Shown here: positions 8,141 to 16,014 of the stretch, in pieces
Numbering within the stretch: the first letter of the stretch is position 1
How the letters are laid out: each line of letters begins with the position of its first letter
Assembly (NCBI GenBank): GCA_002413305.1
Contig: DHWS01000164.1
Span: 7,139-28,837 of the forward strand
Direction: 5' to 3'
Length of the DNA stretch: 21,699 bases
Source of the DNA: Actinobacteria bacterium UBA5176
GTDB lineage: Bacteria > Actinomycetota > UBA4738
Made by a program: the position numbers and the translations under genes
The notes under the pieces: model-generated
What the model saw: only the letters and a program-made list of their open reading frames with translations
What the model was told of the DNA's origin: nothing
The model's database searches: none

Positions 8141-9415
8141 ATGCCGAGCTCGGACCCGGATCCGAAGCTCGCCCGGCCCGTTTCCGGCCGCCCATTCGCC
8201 GGCAGGCACGTTCTGTTCGGGGTGACCGGTGGGATCGCCGCGTACAAGGCCGTCCTGCTGGTCCGGATGCTCACCGAAGCCGGCGCGGACGTCCAGGTGG
8301 TGATGACCCCCGCCGCCACGCGGTTCGTCGGGCCGGACACGTTCGCCGCCCTCACCCACCATCCCGTGTATTCGGACGTCTTCGAGCGGACGGACGCGGT
8401 GTTGCACGTGCGGATGGCCCATCGCGCGGAGGTGGCGATCGTGGCGCCCGCCACCGCCAACGTCCTGGCCCGGCTGGCGCTCGGCTTGGCCGATGACCTG
8501 GTGACCTCCGCGCTGCTCGAGGCGACGTGCCCGCTGGTGGTGGCTCCGGCGATGCACACGGGTATGTGGCAGCATCCCGCCACCCAGGCCAACGTGCGGG
8601 TGCTCCGCGAACGAGACGCGACGATCGTTGGCCCGGGGGAGGGGTCGCTCGCCGCCGGCGATGAAGGCGTGGGCAGGATGGCCGAGCCCGAAGAGATCCT
8701 CGTCGCGGCGATCCGAGCCCTCGCCGAGAGGGCCGAACGGGTCGCCGACGGGGCTGGCGGGCTGGCCGGACGGCGGATCCTGGTGACCGCGGGTCCCACC
8801 CACGAGCCGATCGACCCCGTCCGATACCTGGCGAACCGTTCGACCGGGAAGATGGGGTTCACCGTCGCGACGGAGGCGGCCCGGAGGGGGGCGGCCGTCA
8901 CGCTGGTCACCGGGCCGGTCGCGCTGTCCGACCCGGCCGGCGTCGAGGTTCGGCGGGTGGAGACCGCGGAGGAGATGGCCGGCGAGGTGCTGGCCCGCTA
9001 CGGCGAGGTGGATGCCGTGGTCATGGCGGCCGCCGTGGCCGACTGGCGACCCTCCGAGGTGGCGGCGAGCAAGCTCAAGAAGGACGCGGGCCCACCGGTG
9101 CTCGAGCTCCGGACCACCACCGACATCCTCTCCTCGCTGGGGAAGGCGAAGGAGGATCAGGTGCTGGTCGGGTTCGCCGCGGAGACCGCCGAGGACCCCA
9201 CCGCCGAGGGGCGGCGGAAGCTCCAGGAGAAGAGCCTCGACCTGCTCGTGGCCAACGTGGTGGGCCGGGAGGGTACCGGATTCGGTTCGGATTCGAACCG
9301 CGCGGCGATCCTCTCGGCGAGCGGCGGCGACCTCCCGGTGCGGGCGTGGACGAAGCAGGAGCTGGCCTCGGCCATCTGCGACCGGCTGGCCGCGGCGTTC
9401 CTCGCGAGGCGCTGA
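8141..9415 (+). CDS. coaBC: bifunctional phosphopantothenoylcysteine decarboxylase/synthetase
   Basis: This fusion protein ligates 4'-phosphopantothenate to cysteine (CoaB) and then decarboxylates the product (CoaC) on the way to CoA. In the 424-residue protein, CoaC spans about residues 20-195: GVTGGIAAYK at the flavin site, catalytic His at H89, APATANVLARLALGLADDL, and PAMHTGMW. CoaB spans about 210-420: VTAGPTHEPIDPVRYLANRS, AAVADWRP, the Lys-rich KLKKD, and the nucleotide-binding late motif NVVGREGTGFGSDSN. Two CoaC residues differ from E. coli. The PxMN Asn is His139, and the flap cysteine (E. coli Cys158, in QACGD) is Ala172 (LAAGD). I recall similar changes in other actinobacterial CoaBC proteins but cannot check this here. 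ATG 8141 comes 6 bases after the rpoZ stop. Confidence 0.94.
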   Translation: MPSSDPDPKLARPVSGRPFAGRHVLFGVTGGIAAYKAVLLVRMLTEAGADVQVVMTPAATRFVGPDTFAALTHHPVYSDVFERTDAVLHVRMAHRAEVAIVAPATANVLARLALGLADDLVTSALLEATCPLVVAPAMHTGMWQHPATQANVRVLRERDATIVGPGEGSLAAGDEGVGRMAEPEEILVAAIRALAERAERVADGAGGLAGRRILVTAGPTHEPIDPVRYLANRSTGKMGFTVATEAARRGAAVTLVTGPVALSDPAGVEVRRVETAEEMAGEVLARYGEVDAVVMAAAVADWRPSEVAASKLKKDAGPPVLELRTTTDILSSLGKAKEDQVLVGFAAETAEDPTAEGRRKLQEKSLDLLVANVVGREGTGFGSDSNRAAILSASGGDLPVRAWTKQELASAICDRLAAAFLARR

Positions 9416-9447
9416 CCCCGGTCCGGTCGCTCCGGATGACCACCCTG

Positions 9448-9463
9448 TAGAATCTGGCCCGTC
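9448..9463 (+). promoter_or_regulatory. probable leaderless promoter of metK
   Basis: A -10-like TAGAAT (9448-9453), preceded directly by TG, ends 10 bases before the metK ATG at 9464. Transcription would therefore start at or within a few bases of the ATG. No clear -35 and no Shine-Dalgarno precede the gene. The same spacing and nearly the same bases occur before rpe at 15320. Confidence 0.55.
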
Positions 9464-10651
9464 ATGAGCAGGCGCTACCTCTTCACGTCCGAATCCGTCA
9501 CCGAGGGCCATCCCGACAAGCTCGCCGACCAGGTCTCCGACGCCATCCTGGACGCGATCCTGGCCGAGGACCCCGAAGGCCGCGTGGCCTGCGAGACCCT
9601 GGTCACCACCGGGCTGGTGCTGGTGGCCGGTGAGATCAGCACGAAGATCTACGTGGACGTCCCTCGGGTGGTCCGGGACACCGTGACCGGCATCGGGTAC
9701 GTCGACGCGAAGTCCGGCATCGACGGCGCCACCTGCGGCGTGATCGTGTCGATCCAGGAGCAGTCGGCGGACATCGCCATGGGGGTGGACAAGGCGCTGG
9801 AGGTCCGCGAGGAGGGGGTGCACGACCGGTACGACGAGACCGGGGCGGGCGACCAGGGCATGATGATCGGCTACGCCTGCCGGGACACCGACGAGCTCAT
9901 GCCGATGCCCATCGCGGTCTCGCACCGGCTGGCCAAGCGGCTGGCGGACGTTCGCCGCGCCGGCATCCTTCCGTACCTCCGGCCGGACGGGAAAAGCCAG
10001 GTCACGATCGTGTACGAGGACGGGAAGCCGGTCCGCGTCCACACGGTGGTCATTTCGGCGCAGCACCGCGAGGAGGTCGACATCGCGACCCTGCTCGCGC
10101 CGGACATCGAATCCGAGGTCATCGGCCCCATCCTGCGGGAGATGGAGCTCGAAGCCGAAGGCGTGAAGATCCTGGTCAACCCTACGGGTCGGTTCGAGAT
10201 CGGGGGCCCGAAGGCCGACACCGGGCTGACCGGCCGGAAGATCATGGTCGACTCGTACGGTTCCATGGCTCCCCACGGCGGCGGCTGCTTCAGCGGCAAG
10301 GACCCGACGAAGGTCGACCGCAGCGCGGCCTACATGGGCCGGTACGTGGCGAAGAACATCGTAGCCGCGGGCCTGGCCGAGCGGGCCCAGCTCCAGGTCG
10401 CCTACGCGATCGGCAGGGCACACCCCGTCTCGCTCTCGATCGAGACGTTCGGGACCAGCGAGGTCGACCCCAACCGGCTCGAGGACGTGGTGTCCGACAT
10501 GTTCGACTTCCGCCCTGCGGCCATCATCGAGAAGCTCGATCTGCGCCGTCCGATCTACCTGGAGACGGCCGCGTACGGGCATTTCGGCCGGAAGGGCTTC
10601 TCCTGGGAGGAGACCGACCGGGTCGACGACCTCCGCCGGGCTTTCGAGTAA
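9464..10651 (+). CDS. metK: S-adenosylmethionine synthetase
   Basis: MetK makes SAM from methionine and ATP, the methyl donor for RsmB encoded downstream and for many other enzymes. The 395-residue protein has the three-domain MetK pattern: N-terminal [20 protein letters not shown] (catalytic His in GHPDK), [12 protein letters not shown] for ATP, and [20 protein letters not shown]. The P-loop-like stretch reads [19 protein letters not shown]; most MetK proteins have GGGAFSGKD, so a Cys replaces Ala here. The start at ATG 9464 is set by the conserved N-terminus and lacks a ribosome-binding site, in line with a leaderless transcript from TAGAAT 9448-9453. The priA reading frame follows immediately. 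Confidence 0.97.
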   Translation: MSRRYLFTSESVTEGHPDKLADQVSDAILDAILAEDPEGRVACETLVTTGLVLVAGEISTKIYVDVPRVVRDTVTGIGYVDAKSGIDGATCGVIVSIQEQSADIAMGVDKALEVREEGVHDRYDETGAGDQGMMIGYACRDTDELMPMPIAVSHRLAKRLADVRRAGILPYLRPDGKSQVTIVYEDGKPVRVHTVVISAQHREEVDIATLLAPDIESEVIGPILREMELEAEGVKILVNPTGRFEIGGPKADTGLTGRKIMVDSYGSMAPHGGGCFSGKDPTKVDRSAAYMGRYVAKNIVAAGLAERAQLQVAYAIGRAHPVSLSIETFGTSEVDPNRLEDVVSDMFDFRPAAIIEKLDLRRPIYLETAAYGHFGRKGFSWEETDRVDDLRRAFE

Positions 10652-10652
10652 C

Positions 10653-12491
10653 ACGGCTCCCGGCCCCGCCACCCGCCCTTCCCTCGAGCGCCTTTCCGGA
10701 CCGGTCGACGTCTGCGTCGACGTTCCGCGCCTCTCCGTCGACCGCCCCTTCACCTACCTGTTGCGCGAAGAGGACGACGCCGGCCTGGGCAGCCTGGTGA
10801 GCGTGCCCTTCCACGGCCGGACCGTCCGGGGCTGGGTGGTCGGACCGGCCACGGAGCCGCCTTCCGGGCGGCTGCTCCCCGTTCGGAAGATCCGATCCGC
10901 AGTGCGGTTCTTCGATGCGGGCATGCTGGACCTGCTGCGATGGGTGAGCGAGCGCTACGTGGCGCCGCTTGCCACGGCGATCGAACGCTCGCACCCACCT
11001 CGGGTGGTCGGGGAGGAGTCCGCGCCCGTCGAACCGCCGGCTGCGAACCGGTCCGCCCCCCTCCCGGCCTCGGCTGCTCTGGCCGTGTACGGCGGGGAGC
11101 GGCTGCTCGATCCCGGCACCACCACCTGGCTCCGGCCCCTCCCGCGCGACGAGGTGACCGCGTGCGTGGCGGGGGTCGCGGCGTGCCTGGGGAGCGGCCG
11201 CCGAGCGCTGATCCTGGTCCCGGAGGCCGAACCGCTCCCGGCCACGGCGGCGGCCGTGCTCGAAGCGTTCGGCCCGCGGGCGACCGGGTTCCTGGGAGGC
11301 AACCCGCGCGAGCGGTACCGGGCGTGGCTCGACATCCGGAGCGGCAGGTTCGACGTGGTGGTCGGGACGCGGCCGGCCGTGTTCGCGCCGCTGGCGGACC
11401 TCGGCCTGATCTGGATCTCGCGGGAGGTCCACCCCGGACACCGCGAGGACCGCGCGCCCTACTACCACGTCCGGGAGGTGGCCATGGCACGGGCCGGCAT
11501 CGAAGGGGCGGCGTGCGTCCTGGCGTCACTGTCGCCGTCGGTGGAGACCGTGGCCGCCGCGGGGGCCGGTGCGGTCCGGGTGGCGCGGGCGCCGCGGGGG
11601 GCGGAGCGGGACGCCGCCCCACTGGTCGAGTCCGTGCCTCCGGAAGCGGAGGATCGTTCCGCGCGGCTAGGCCACCTACTGAAGACCGCCCGCTCCGGCG
11701 TGTTGCTCGTGTCGCGGACGGGCTACGGGGTCGCCCGCGTGTGCCGTTCGTGCAGCGAACCGGCCGCGTGCGCCACCTGCCACGGCCCCATCGTGGCCGA
11801 GCGGGGGCGCTCGTTCTGCCGGGCGTGCGGGGCGACGGGGACGTGCGCGAACTGCGGCGGGCACGAGTTCGGCCTGGAGCGGGGCGGGACCGAGCGGGTC
11901 GCGGAGTGGGCCAAACGGCAGGCCGGGGTACGGGTGGAGCTCCAGGACGAAGCAACCGCACCGTCGGACGGGCGGATCCTGGTCGGGACGGCCGCCGCGG
12001 TCAAGGACTTCGGGCCACGGTCGGTGGACCTGGTGGCGATCCTCGACCCGGACCGGGCGCTGCGGCGGGCCGGCATCCACGCCGGCGCGCAGGCGCTGGC
12101 CACGTGGATGGAGGCGGCGGCGTGGGCCGGACCGCGAACCGGAGTCCCCCGGCCGGGCCGTGTCCTGGTCCAGACGAACCGCCCCGGTCATCCGGCGATC
12201 CAATCGCTGGTCCGGTGGGACCCGGTCCCGTTCCTGCGGTCGGAGGCGGCGCGGCGAACCGAGGCCGGGTTCGCGCCGAACCACCCCGTCTTCCGGATCG
12301 AGGGATCGGCGGAGCTTCCGGCCGCGCTCCGTTCGGCCCGCCCGGAGACGCTGCTCGCCACGGGCGCGGAGAGCGGGACGGTATGCTTGGTCGCCGTCCG
12401 GCCGGAGGCGCTGGATGTGTTCCGGCAGGCGGTCCTCCGGCTCGTCTCGGCCGGCGTGGTCGAACGGGTCGAAGCCGAACCCCAGCTGTAG
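10653..12491 (+). CDS. priA: primosomal protein N' (PriA), helicase-inactive type; start uncertain
   Basis: PriA recognises stalled forks and helps reload the replisome. From 10704 the frame encodes the N-terminal fork-binding domain (PVDVCVDVPRLSVDRPFTYL). Later come eight cysteines in four CxxC pairs (C364-C401 counted from 10653) for zinc, and the C-terminal PriA domain. The helicase motifs are gone: the usual Walker A GxTGSGKT region reads LLDPGTTTWL, and the DEEH box reads SREVH (about residues 256-260). Actinobacterial PriA proteins are known to lack helicase motifs. No ATG, GTG or TTG occurs in this frame from the stop at 10362 to TTG 10761, which would cut off the conserved first strands. 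ACG 10653, one base after the metK stop, is a tentative 5' limit; TTG 10761 is the first standard start. Confidence 0.85.
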   Translation, partial: TAPGPATRPSLERLSGPVDVCVDVPRLSVDRPFTYLLREEDDAGLGSLVSVPFHGRTVRGWVVGPATEPPSGRLLPVRKIRSAVRFFDAGMLDLLRWVSERYVAPLATAIERSHPPRVVGEESAPVEPPAANRSAPLPASAALAVYGGERLLDPGTTTWLRPLPRDEVTACVAGVAACLGSGRRALILVPEAEPLPATAAAVLEAFGPRATGFLGGNPRERYRAWLDIRSGRFDVVVGTRPAVFAPLADLGLIWISREVHPGHREDRAPYYHVREVAMARAGIEGAACVLASLSPSVETVAAAGAGAVRVARAPRGAERDAAPLVESVPPEAEDRSARLGHLLKTARSGVLLVSRTGYGVARVCRSCSEPAACATCHGPIVAERGRSFCRACGATGTCANCGGHEFGLERGGTERVAEWAKRQAGVRVELQDEATAPSDGRILVGTAAAVKDFGPRSVDLVAILDPDRALRRAGIHAGAQALATWMEAAAWAGPRTGVPRPGRVLVQTNRPGHPAIQSLVRWDPVPFLRSEAARRTEAGFAPNHPVFRIEGSAELPAALRSARPETLLATGAESGTVCLVAVRPEALDVFRQAVLRLVSAGVVERVEAEPQL

Positions 12492-12508
12492 ACGAAGGGG
12501 CCGCAAGC

Positions 12509-13051
12509 GTGAGCGTCATCCCCATCCGGTACCTCGGCGATCCCGTGTTGAAGGAGCCGTGTCGCGACGTCGAGACCTTCGACGACCTGCTGCGGCGTCT
12601 CTCGAAGGACATGCTGGAGACGATGTACCACGCGCCGGGCGTCGGGCTGGCCGCCCCGCAGATCGGCCTGTCGCTCCGGTTCTTCGTGTTCGACCCAGGG
12701 GAGAGCTTCGACACGGGCCCCGGAGCGGTGGCGAACCCGGTGCTGAGCGGGTTCGAGGGCGAGCAGACCGAAGAGGAAGGGTGCCTTTCGATCCCGAACC
12801 TCTACTTCCCCACCACCCGCGCGAACCGCGTCCGGGTGAGTGGGCAGGACGTCGAGGGCAACCCGATCTCGCTGGAGGGTGAGGGCCTCTTGGCACGGAT
12901 CTTCCAGCACGAGACCGACCACGTGAACGGCTCGTTGTTCATCGACCGGCTTGCGGAGGACGAACGGCGCCTGGCCATGGCCGCGATCCGGGAGCGGGAC
13001 CTGGAGGACGCGGCCGGGCGTGGCGGACGATGGCTCCGCCGCGGCCGCTGA
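12509..13051 (+). CDS. def: peptide deformylase
   Basis: Def removes the formyl group from new polypeptides and so acts opposite the adjacent fmt product. The 180-residue metalloenzyme shows all three family motifs in order: GVGLAAPQ (motif 1), EEGCLSIP with metal ligand C92 (motif 2), and QHETDHVNG with H134, E135 and H138 (motif 3, HExxH). GTG 12509 follows AAGGGG by 8 bases and gives VSVIPIRYLGDPVL, the usual family opening. It starts 17 bp after the priA stop. The last ~25 residues, rich in Arg and Gly, extend past the core. The same frame is open far upstream across priA, but that is coincidental. Confidence 0.96.
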   Translation: MSVIPIRYLGDPVLKEPCRDVETFDDLLRRLSKDMLETMYHAPGVGLAAPQIGLSLRFFVFDPGESFDTGPGAVANPVLSGFEGEQTEEEGCLSIPNLYFPTTRANRVRVSGQDVEGNPISLEGEGLLARIFQHETDHVNGSLFIDRLAEDERRLAMAAIRERDLEDAAGRGGRWLRRGR

Positions 13052-13064
13052 CCCGGTGACGCCG

Positions 13065-14006
13065 ATGCGGGTCGCGTTCCTGGGCAACGCTCGATGGTCC
13101 GTCCCGTCGCTCGACGCGCTGGCGTCCTCCCCCCATCGCCCGGTCCTGGTGGCCACCCGGGAGCCGAGGCCGGCCGGGCGCGGTTCGAAGCTCCGGCCGA
13201 CGCCGGTCGCCGACGCCGCCCGCCGCCTCGAGCTGTTCCTGCGGGAGGTCGCCACCGTGAAGTCGGGCCCCGGGTTCGACGCGCTGGCCGCCGCAGAGCC
13301 GGAGGTGCTGGTCGTGGTGGCCTACGGCGAGATCCTGCCGAGGGCGGTTCTGGACCTGCCCGCCGTCATGCCGGTCAACCTCCACTTCTCCCTGCTCCCG
13401 GAGCTTCGGGGGGCAGCCCCCGTCCAGCGCGCGCTGCTGGAGGGCCTGACGGCCACCGGAGTCACCACGATCCGGATGGACGAAGGGATGGACACCGGCC
13501 CGATCCTGCTCCAGGCCACCGAGACGATCGATCCGGCCGACGATGCGGGATCGCTCGGAGATCGACTGGCGGTGATCGGGGGCCGCCTGCTGGTCGACAC
13601 GCTGGACCGGCTGGAAGGGGGGAACCTGGAGGAGCGCCCCCAGGACGGCGCGCTGGCCACGTTCGCCCCGAAACTCAAACCCGAGGACGAGGTCATCGAC
13701 TGGTCCGAACCCGCCGAGGCCATCGTCCGACGGGTCCGGGCGCTCTCCCCGGAGCCCGGGGCTCGAACGACCTTCCGGGCACGGCGCCTCAAGGTCCACC
13801 GAGCCTCAGGGGTGAATGACGGGTTCGAACCCTGCCACAGTCGGCCAGCCGGGACCGTCGTGGCCGCCTCCCGGGACGCCCTGGTCGTGGCGACCGGTCG
13901 GGGGTCCCTGGCGCTGGAGGAGGTCCAGCTCGAAGGGAAGAGGCGTCTGTCGGGCCCGGAGTTCGCCCGAGGACATCGCGTGGAGGCAGGTGAGCGCCTT
14001 GGATAG
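13065..14006 (+). CDS. fmt: methionyl-tRNA formyltransferase
   Basis: Fmt formylates initiator Met-tRNA using 10-formyl-tetrahydrofolate. The 313-residue protein opens MRVAFLGNARWSVPSLDAL. The catalytic core is VNLHFSLLPELRGAAPVQ, with N105 and H107, followed by MDEGMDTGPIL with D143; these match the known Asn-His-Asp triad. The C-terminal OB-like tRNA-binding domain starts near LKPEDEVIDWSEPAEAIVRR. ATG 13065 puts the first strand at the family position; GTG 13056 would add three residues and cannot be excluded, since neither has a clear ribosome-binding site. A short segment at about residues 246-260 (GVNDGFEPCHSRP) looks like a lineage insertion and contains a 12-bp palindrome. The end overlaps rsmB by 17 bp. 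Confidence 0.95.
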   Translation: MRVAFLGNARWSVPSLDALASSPHRPVLVATREPRPAGRGSKLRPTPVADAARRLELFLREVATVKSGPGFDALAAAEPEVLVVVAYGEILPRAVLDLPAVMPVNLHFSLLPELRGAAPVQRALLEGLTATGVTTIRMDEGMDTGPILLQATETIDPADDAGSLGDRLAVIGGRLLVDTLDRLEGGNLEERPQDGALATFAPKLKPEDEVIDWSEPAEAIVRRVRALSPEPGARTTFRARRLKVHRASGVNDGFEPCHSRPAGTVVAASRDALVVATGRGSLALEEVQLEGKRRLSGPEFARGHRVEAGERLG

Positions 14007-15309
14007 CCGGGGGAGCAGACGCACCCGCCCGGACTCGGCACGGGCGCTGGCGCTCCGGGTGATCCGGCGGGTGGTGGAATCGGGGGCGTATTCGAACCTC
14101 GCCCTCGCCGCCGCGCTCCGGGAGTCCAAGCTCTCCGCTCGCGACCGCCAGTTCGCCGCCGAGCTCGTATACGGGACGCTTCGGCGCAAGCTGATCCTCG
14201 ATGCCGAGATCGCCCGGGCCTCCACCCGGTCCCTGCGCCGGATCGATCCCGAAGCCGTGGCCCTGCTCCGCCTGGGCGCCTTCCAGCTGCGGGACACACG
14301 GGTCCCGGTCCACGCGGCGGTTGGGGAGACGGTCGGGCTCTCCGGACCGCGACACAAGGGTTTCGTGAACGCGGTCCTGCGCAACCTCGCGGCCACGCCG
14401 CCCGAGCGACCGGAGGGCGCGACCGCCGCCGACATCTCGGCCAGGACCGGGCTCCAGCCGTGGACCGTGGAGGAGCTCGGCAAGCTGCTGCCGGCGGAGG
14501 AGGTCGAACCCGCTGCCGCGGCACTGGCGTCGCCGGCAGCCCTGTGCCTGCGCACGAACAGCTGCCGCACCACGCCCGAGCAGCTGATCCGGGCGCTGAA
14601 GGAGTTCGCCCCTCAGCCCGGGCGGCTCCATCCCGACGTGGTGCAGATCTCCTCCGCGGTGCCGTCGCTCCTGCCCGGCTACCAGGAAGGGTGGTTCGCC
14701 GTCCAGGACGAATCCTCGGTCGTGGTCGCCGCAGCAGTGGAACCCATGCCGGGGGAGCGCATCCTCGACGCGTGCGCCGGGCCCGGCGGGAAGGCCGCGC
14801 ACCTGGCCTGCACGGTGGGCCCGACCGGCACGGTGGTCGCGGCCGACGCCCGGTTCCACCGGGTCGAGCTGGTGGTCCGAAGCGCCGAACGGCTCGGCGT
14901 GCGTCTCTCCCCCCTCGTCCAGGACGCCGCCCAGCCGTCCCTTCGGGCGGAACGGTTCGACGCCGTGCTGGTCGACGCGCCCTGCAGCGGGGTGGGAGCC
15001 GCCCGCCGCCGGCCCGAGCTTCTGTGGCGGCCGGAGAAGGCGCAGCTGGCGGGCCTGGCCCGCTTGCAGGTGTCGATCCTCGCTGGCGTGGCCGACCAGG
15101 TGAAGCCCGGCGGACGGCTGATCTACTCGGTCTGCACGTTCCCCCGGGCCGAGACGGACGCCGCGGTGCGGGCCTTCCTGGCCAAGCGGCCGGACTTCGA
15201 ACCGGCGGACGTCCCGGGACCGGACGGCCCGGCGCCGGTCCACCGGCTGTGGCCGCACCGCCACGGCACCGACGCCATGTTCTTCGCGGGATTCCGCCGA
15301 ACCGGCTGA
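13990..15309 (+). CDS. rsmB: 16S rRNA (cytosine-967 C5)-methyltransferase RsmB (Sun/Fmu family)
   Basis: RsmB methylates a 16S rRNA cytosine with SAM. The 439-residue protein has an N-terminal NusB-like RNA-binding domain (about residues 15-140: SARALALRVIRRVVESGAYSN...FVNAVLRNL). The Rossmann methyltransferase domain has the SAM loop DACAGPGGKAAHLA (from D260), VDAPCSGVG with C332, and YSVCTF with C382, the expected nucleophile of the two-cysteine mechanism. The frame is open upstream inside fmt, but GTG 13990 (GGAGG 3 bases before) or TTG 13999 gives a normal-length protein; GTG is preferred. The exact base methylated is assumed from the family. rpe begins 26 bp later behind its own promoter. 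Confidence 0.93.
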   Translation: MSALDSRGSRRTRPDSARALALRVIRRVVESGAYSNLALAAALRESKLSARDRQFAAELVYGTLRRKLILDAEIARASTRSLRRIDPEAVALLRLGAFQLRDTRVPVHAAVGETVGLSGPRHKGFVNAVLRNLAATPPERPEGATAADISARTGLQPWTVEELGKLLPAEEVEPAAAALASPAALCLRTNSCRTTPEQLIRALKEFAPQPGRLHPDVVQISSAVPSLLPGYQEGWFAVQDESSVVVAAAVEPMPGERILDACAGPGGKAAHLACTVGPTGTVVAADARFHRVELVVRSAERLGVRLSPLVQDAAQPSLRAERFDAVLVDAPCSGVGAARRRPELLWRPEKAQLAGLARLQVSILAGVADQVKPGGRLIYSVCTFPRAETDAAVRAFLAKRPDFEPADVPGPDGPAPVHRLWPHRHGTDAMFFAGFRRTG

Positions 15310-15319
15310 GCCGCGCGGG

Positions 15320-15335
15320 TAGAATCCGAGCCGTC
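15320..15335 (+). promoter_or_regulatory. probable leaderless promoter of rpe
   Basis: TAGAAT (15320-15325) ends 10 bases before the rpe ATG at 15336, exactly as at metK. The two stretches TAGAATCCGAGCCGTCATG and TAGAATCTGGCCCGTCATG agree at 16 of 19 positions. There is no ribosome-binding site and no clear -35. Confidence 0.55.
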
Positions 15336-16010
15336 ATGCCGCCGAACGCCGGGACCGGAGGGAAGGTCGCCGCCTCCGTCCTGTCGGCGGACTTCGCGTA
15401 TCTCGCGGAGCAGGTAAAGCTGGTCGAGCCACATGTCGACCTCATCCATGTGGATGCCATGGACGCGCACTTCGTCCCCGTGCTCTCGATCGGGCCGGTG
15501 GTCGTGGAGTCCCTGCGGAGGGTCACCGACCTGCCCCTGCACTGCCACCTGATGCTCGAGGACCCGGTGGCGCAGTTCGAACAGTTCGCCCACGCCGGGG
15601 CCGACATCGTGACCTGTCACATGGAGGCCGTGGCGGACCCGGCCGGGGTCGTCCGGAAGGCGGGCGAGCTCGGGATGAAGGCCGGTCTCGCGGTCAGCCC
15701 CGGCACGCCCGTCGAGGAGGTCTTCCCGTACCTGGACTCACTGGACCGCGTGCTGATCATGAGCGTCGAACCGGGCTGGGCCGGCCAGCCCTTCCTGGAC
15801 AGCGCCCTGGGCAAGATCGAGTCGGTGCGCTCCAGGATCGAGGGCCAAGGCCTGAAGGTGGAGGTGGAGGTCGACGGCGGGATCAACGACCGGACCGGGG
15901 CTCGATGCGTCGCGGCGGGGGCGTCGGTCCTGGCCGCGGCCTCGTCGATCTTCAAGGCCGACGACATCGCCGGTGCCGCCCGCGCGCTCGCCGTGCTGGT
16001 CGGGAGGTGA
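15336..16010 (+). CDS. rpe: ribulose-phosphate 3-epimerase
   Basis: Rpe interconverts ribulose 5-phosphate and xylulose 5-phosphate in the pentose phosphate pathway. Ribulose 5-phosphate is also the substrate of RibBA encoded downstream. The 224-residue TIM barrel keeps the metal and catalytic residues: H38 and D40 in IHVDAMDAHFVP, H71 in LHCHLM, and D180 in VDGGIN, plus SVLSADF near the start. Several usually fixed spots differ. MDGHFVPN reads MDAHFVPV, the PGFGGQ loop reads PGWAGQ, and the late GSAIF segment reads ASSIF. It may be a divergent Rpe or a related sugar-phosphate epimerase; Rpe is most likely from context. ATG 15336 has no ribosome-binding site, in line with a leaderless mRNA. 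Confidence 0.9.
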   Translation: MPPNAGTGGKVAASVLSADFAYLAEQVKLVEPHVDLIHVDAMDAHFVPVLSIGPVVVESLRRVTDLPLHCHLMLEDPVAQFEQFAHAGADIVTCHMEAVADPAGVVRKAGELGMKAGLAVSPGTPVEEVFPYLDSLDRVLIMSVEPGWAGQPFLDSALGKIESVRSRIEGQGLKVEVEVDGGINDRTGARCVAAGASVLAAASSIFKADDIAGAARALAVLVGR

Positions 16011-16014
16011 GCGG

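Noticed and set aside
7799..10753. An antisense open frame of 984 codons opposite rpoZ, coaBC and metK
   Set aside because: It spans three clear sense genes and shows only composition-driven sequence, with no motif and no ribosome-binding site.
10940..12508. Long upstream extension of the def frame across priA
   Set aside because: The residues before GTG 12509 are Arg/Gly/Pro-rich shadow of priA; the deformylase fold begins exactly at 12509 after AAGGGG.
13821..13832. GGGTTCGAACCC in fmt, resembling a tRNA T-arm and a possible integration site
   Set aside because: No matching acceptor, D or anticodon arm is found around it, and the fmt frame runs through it unbroken. It is part of a short Fmt linker.
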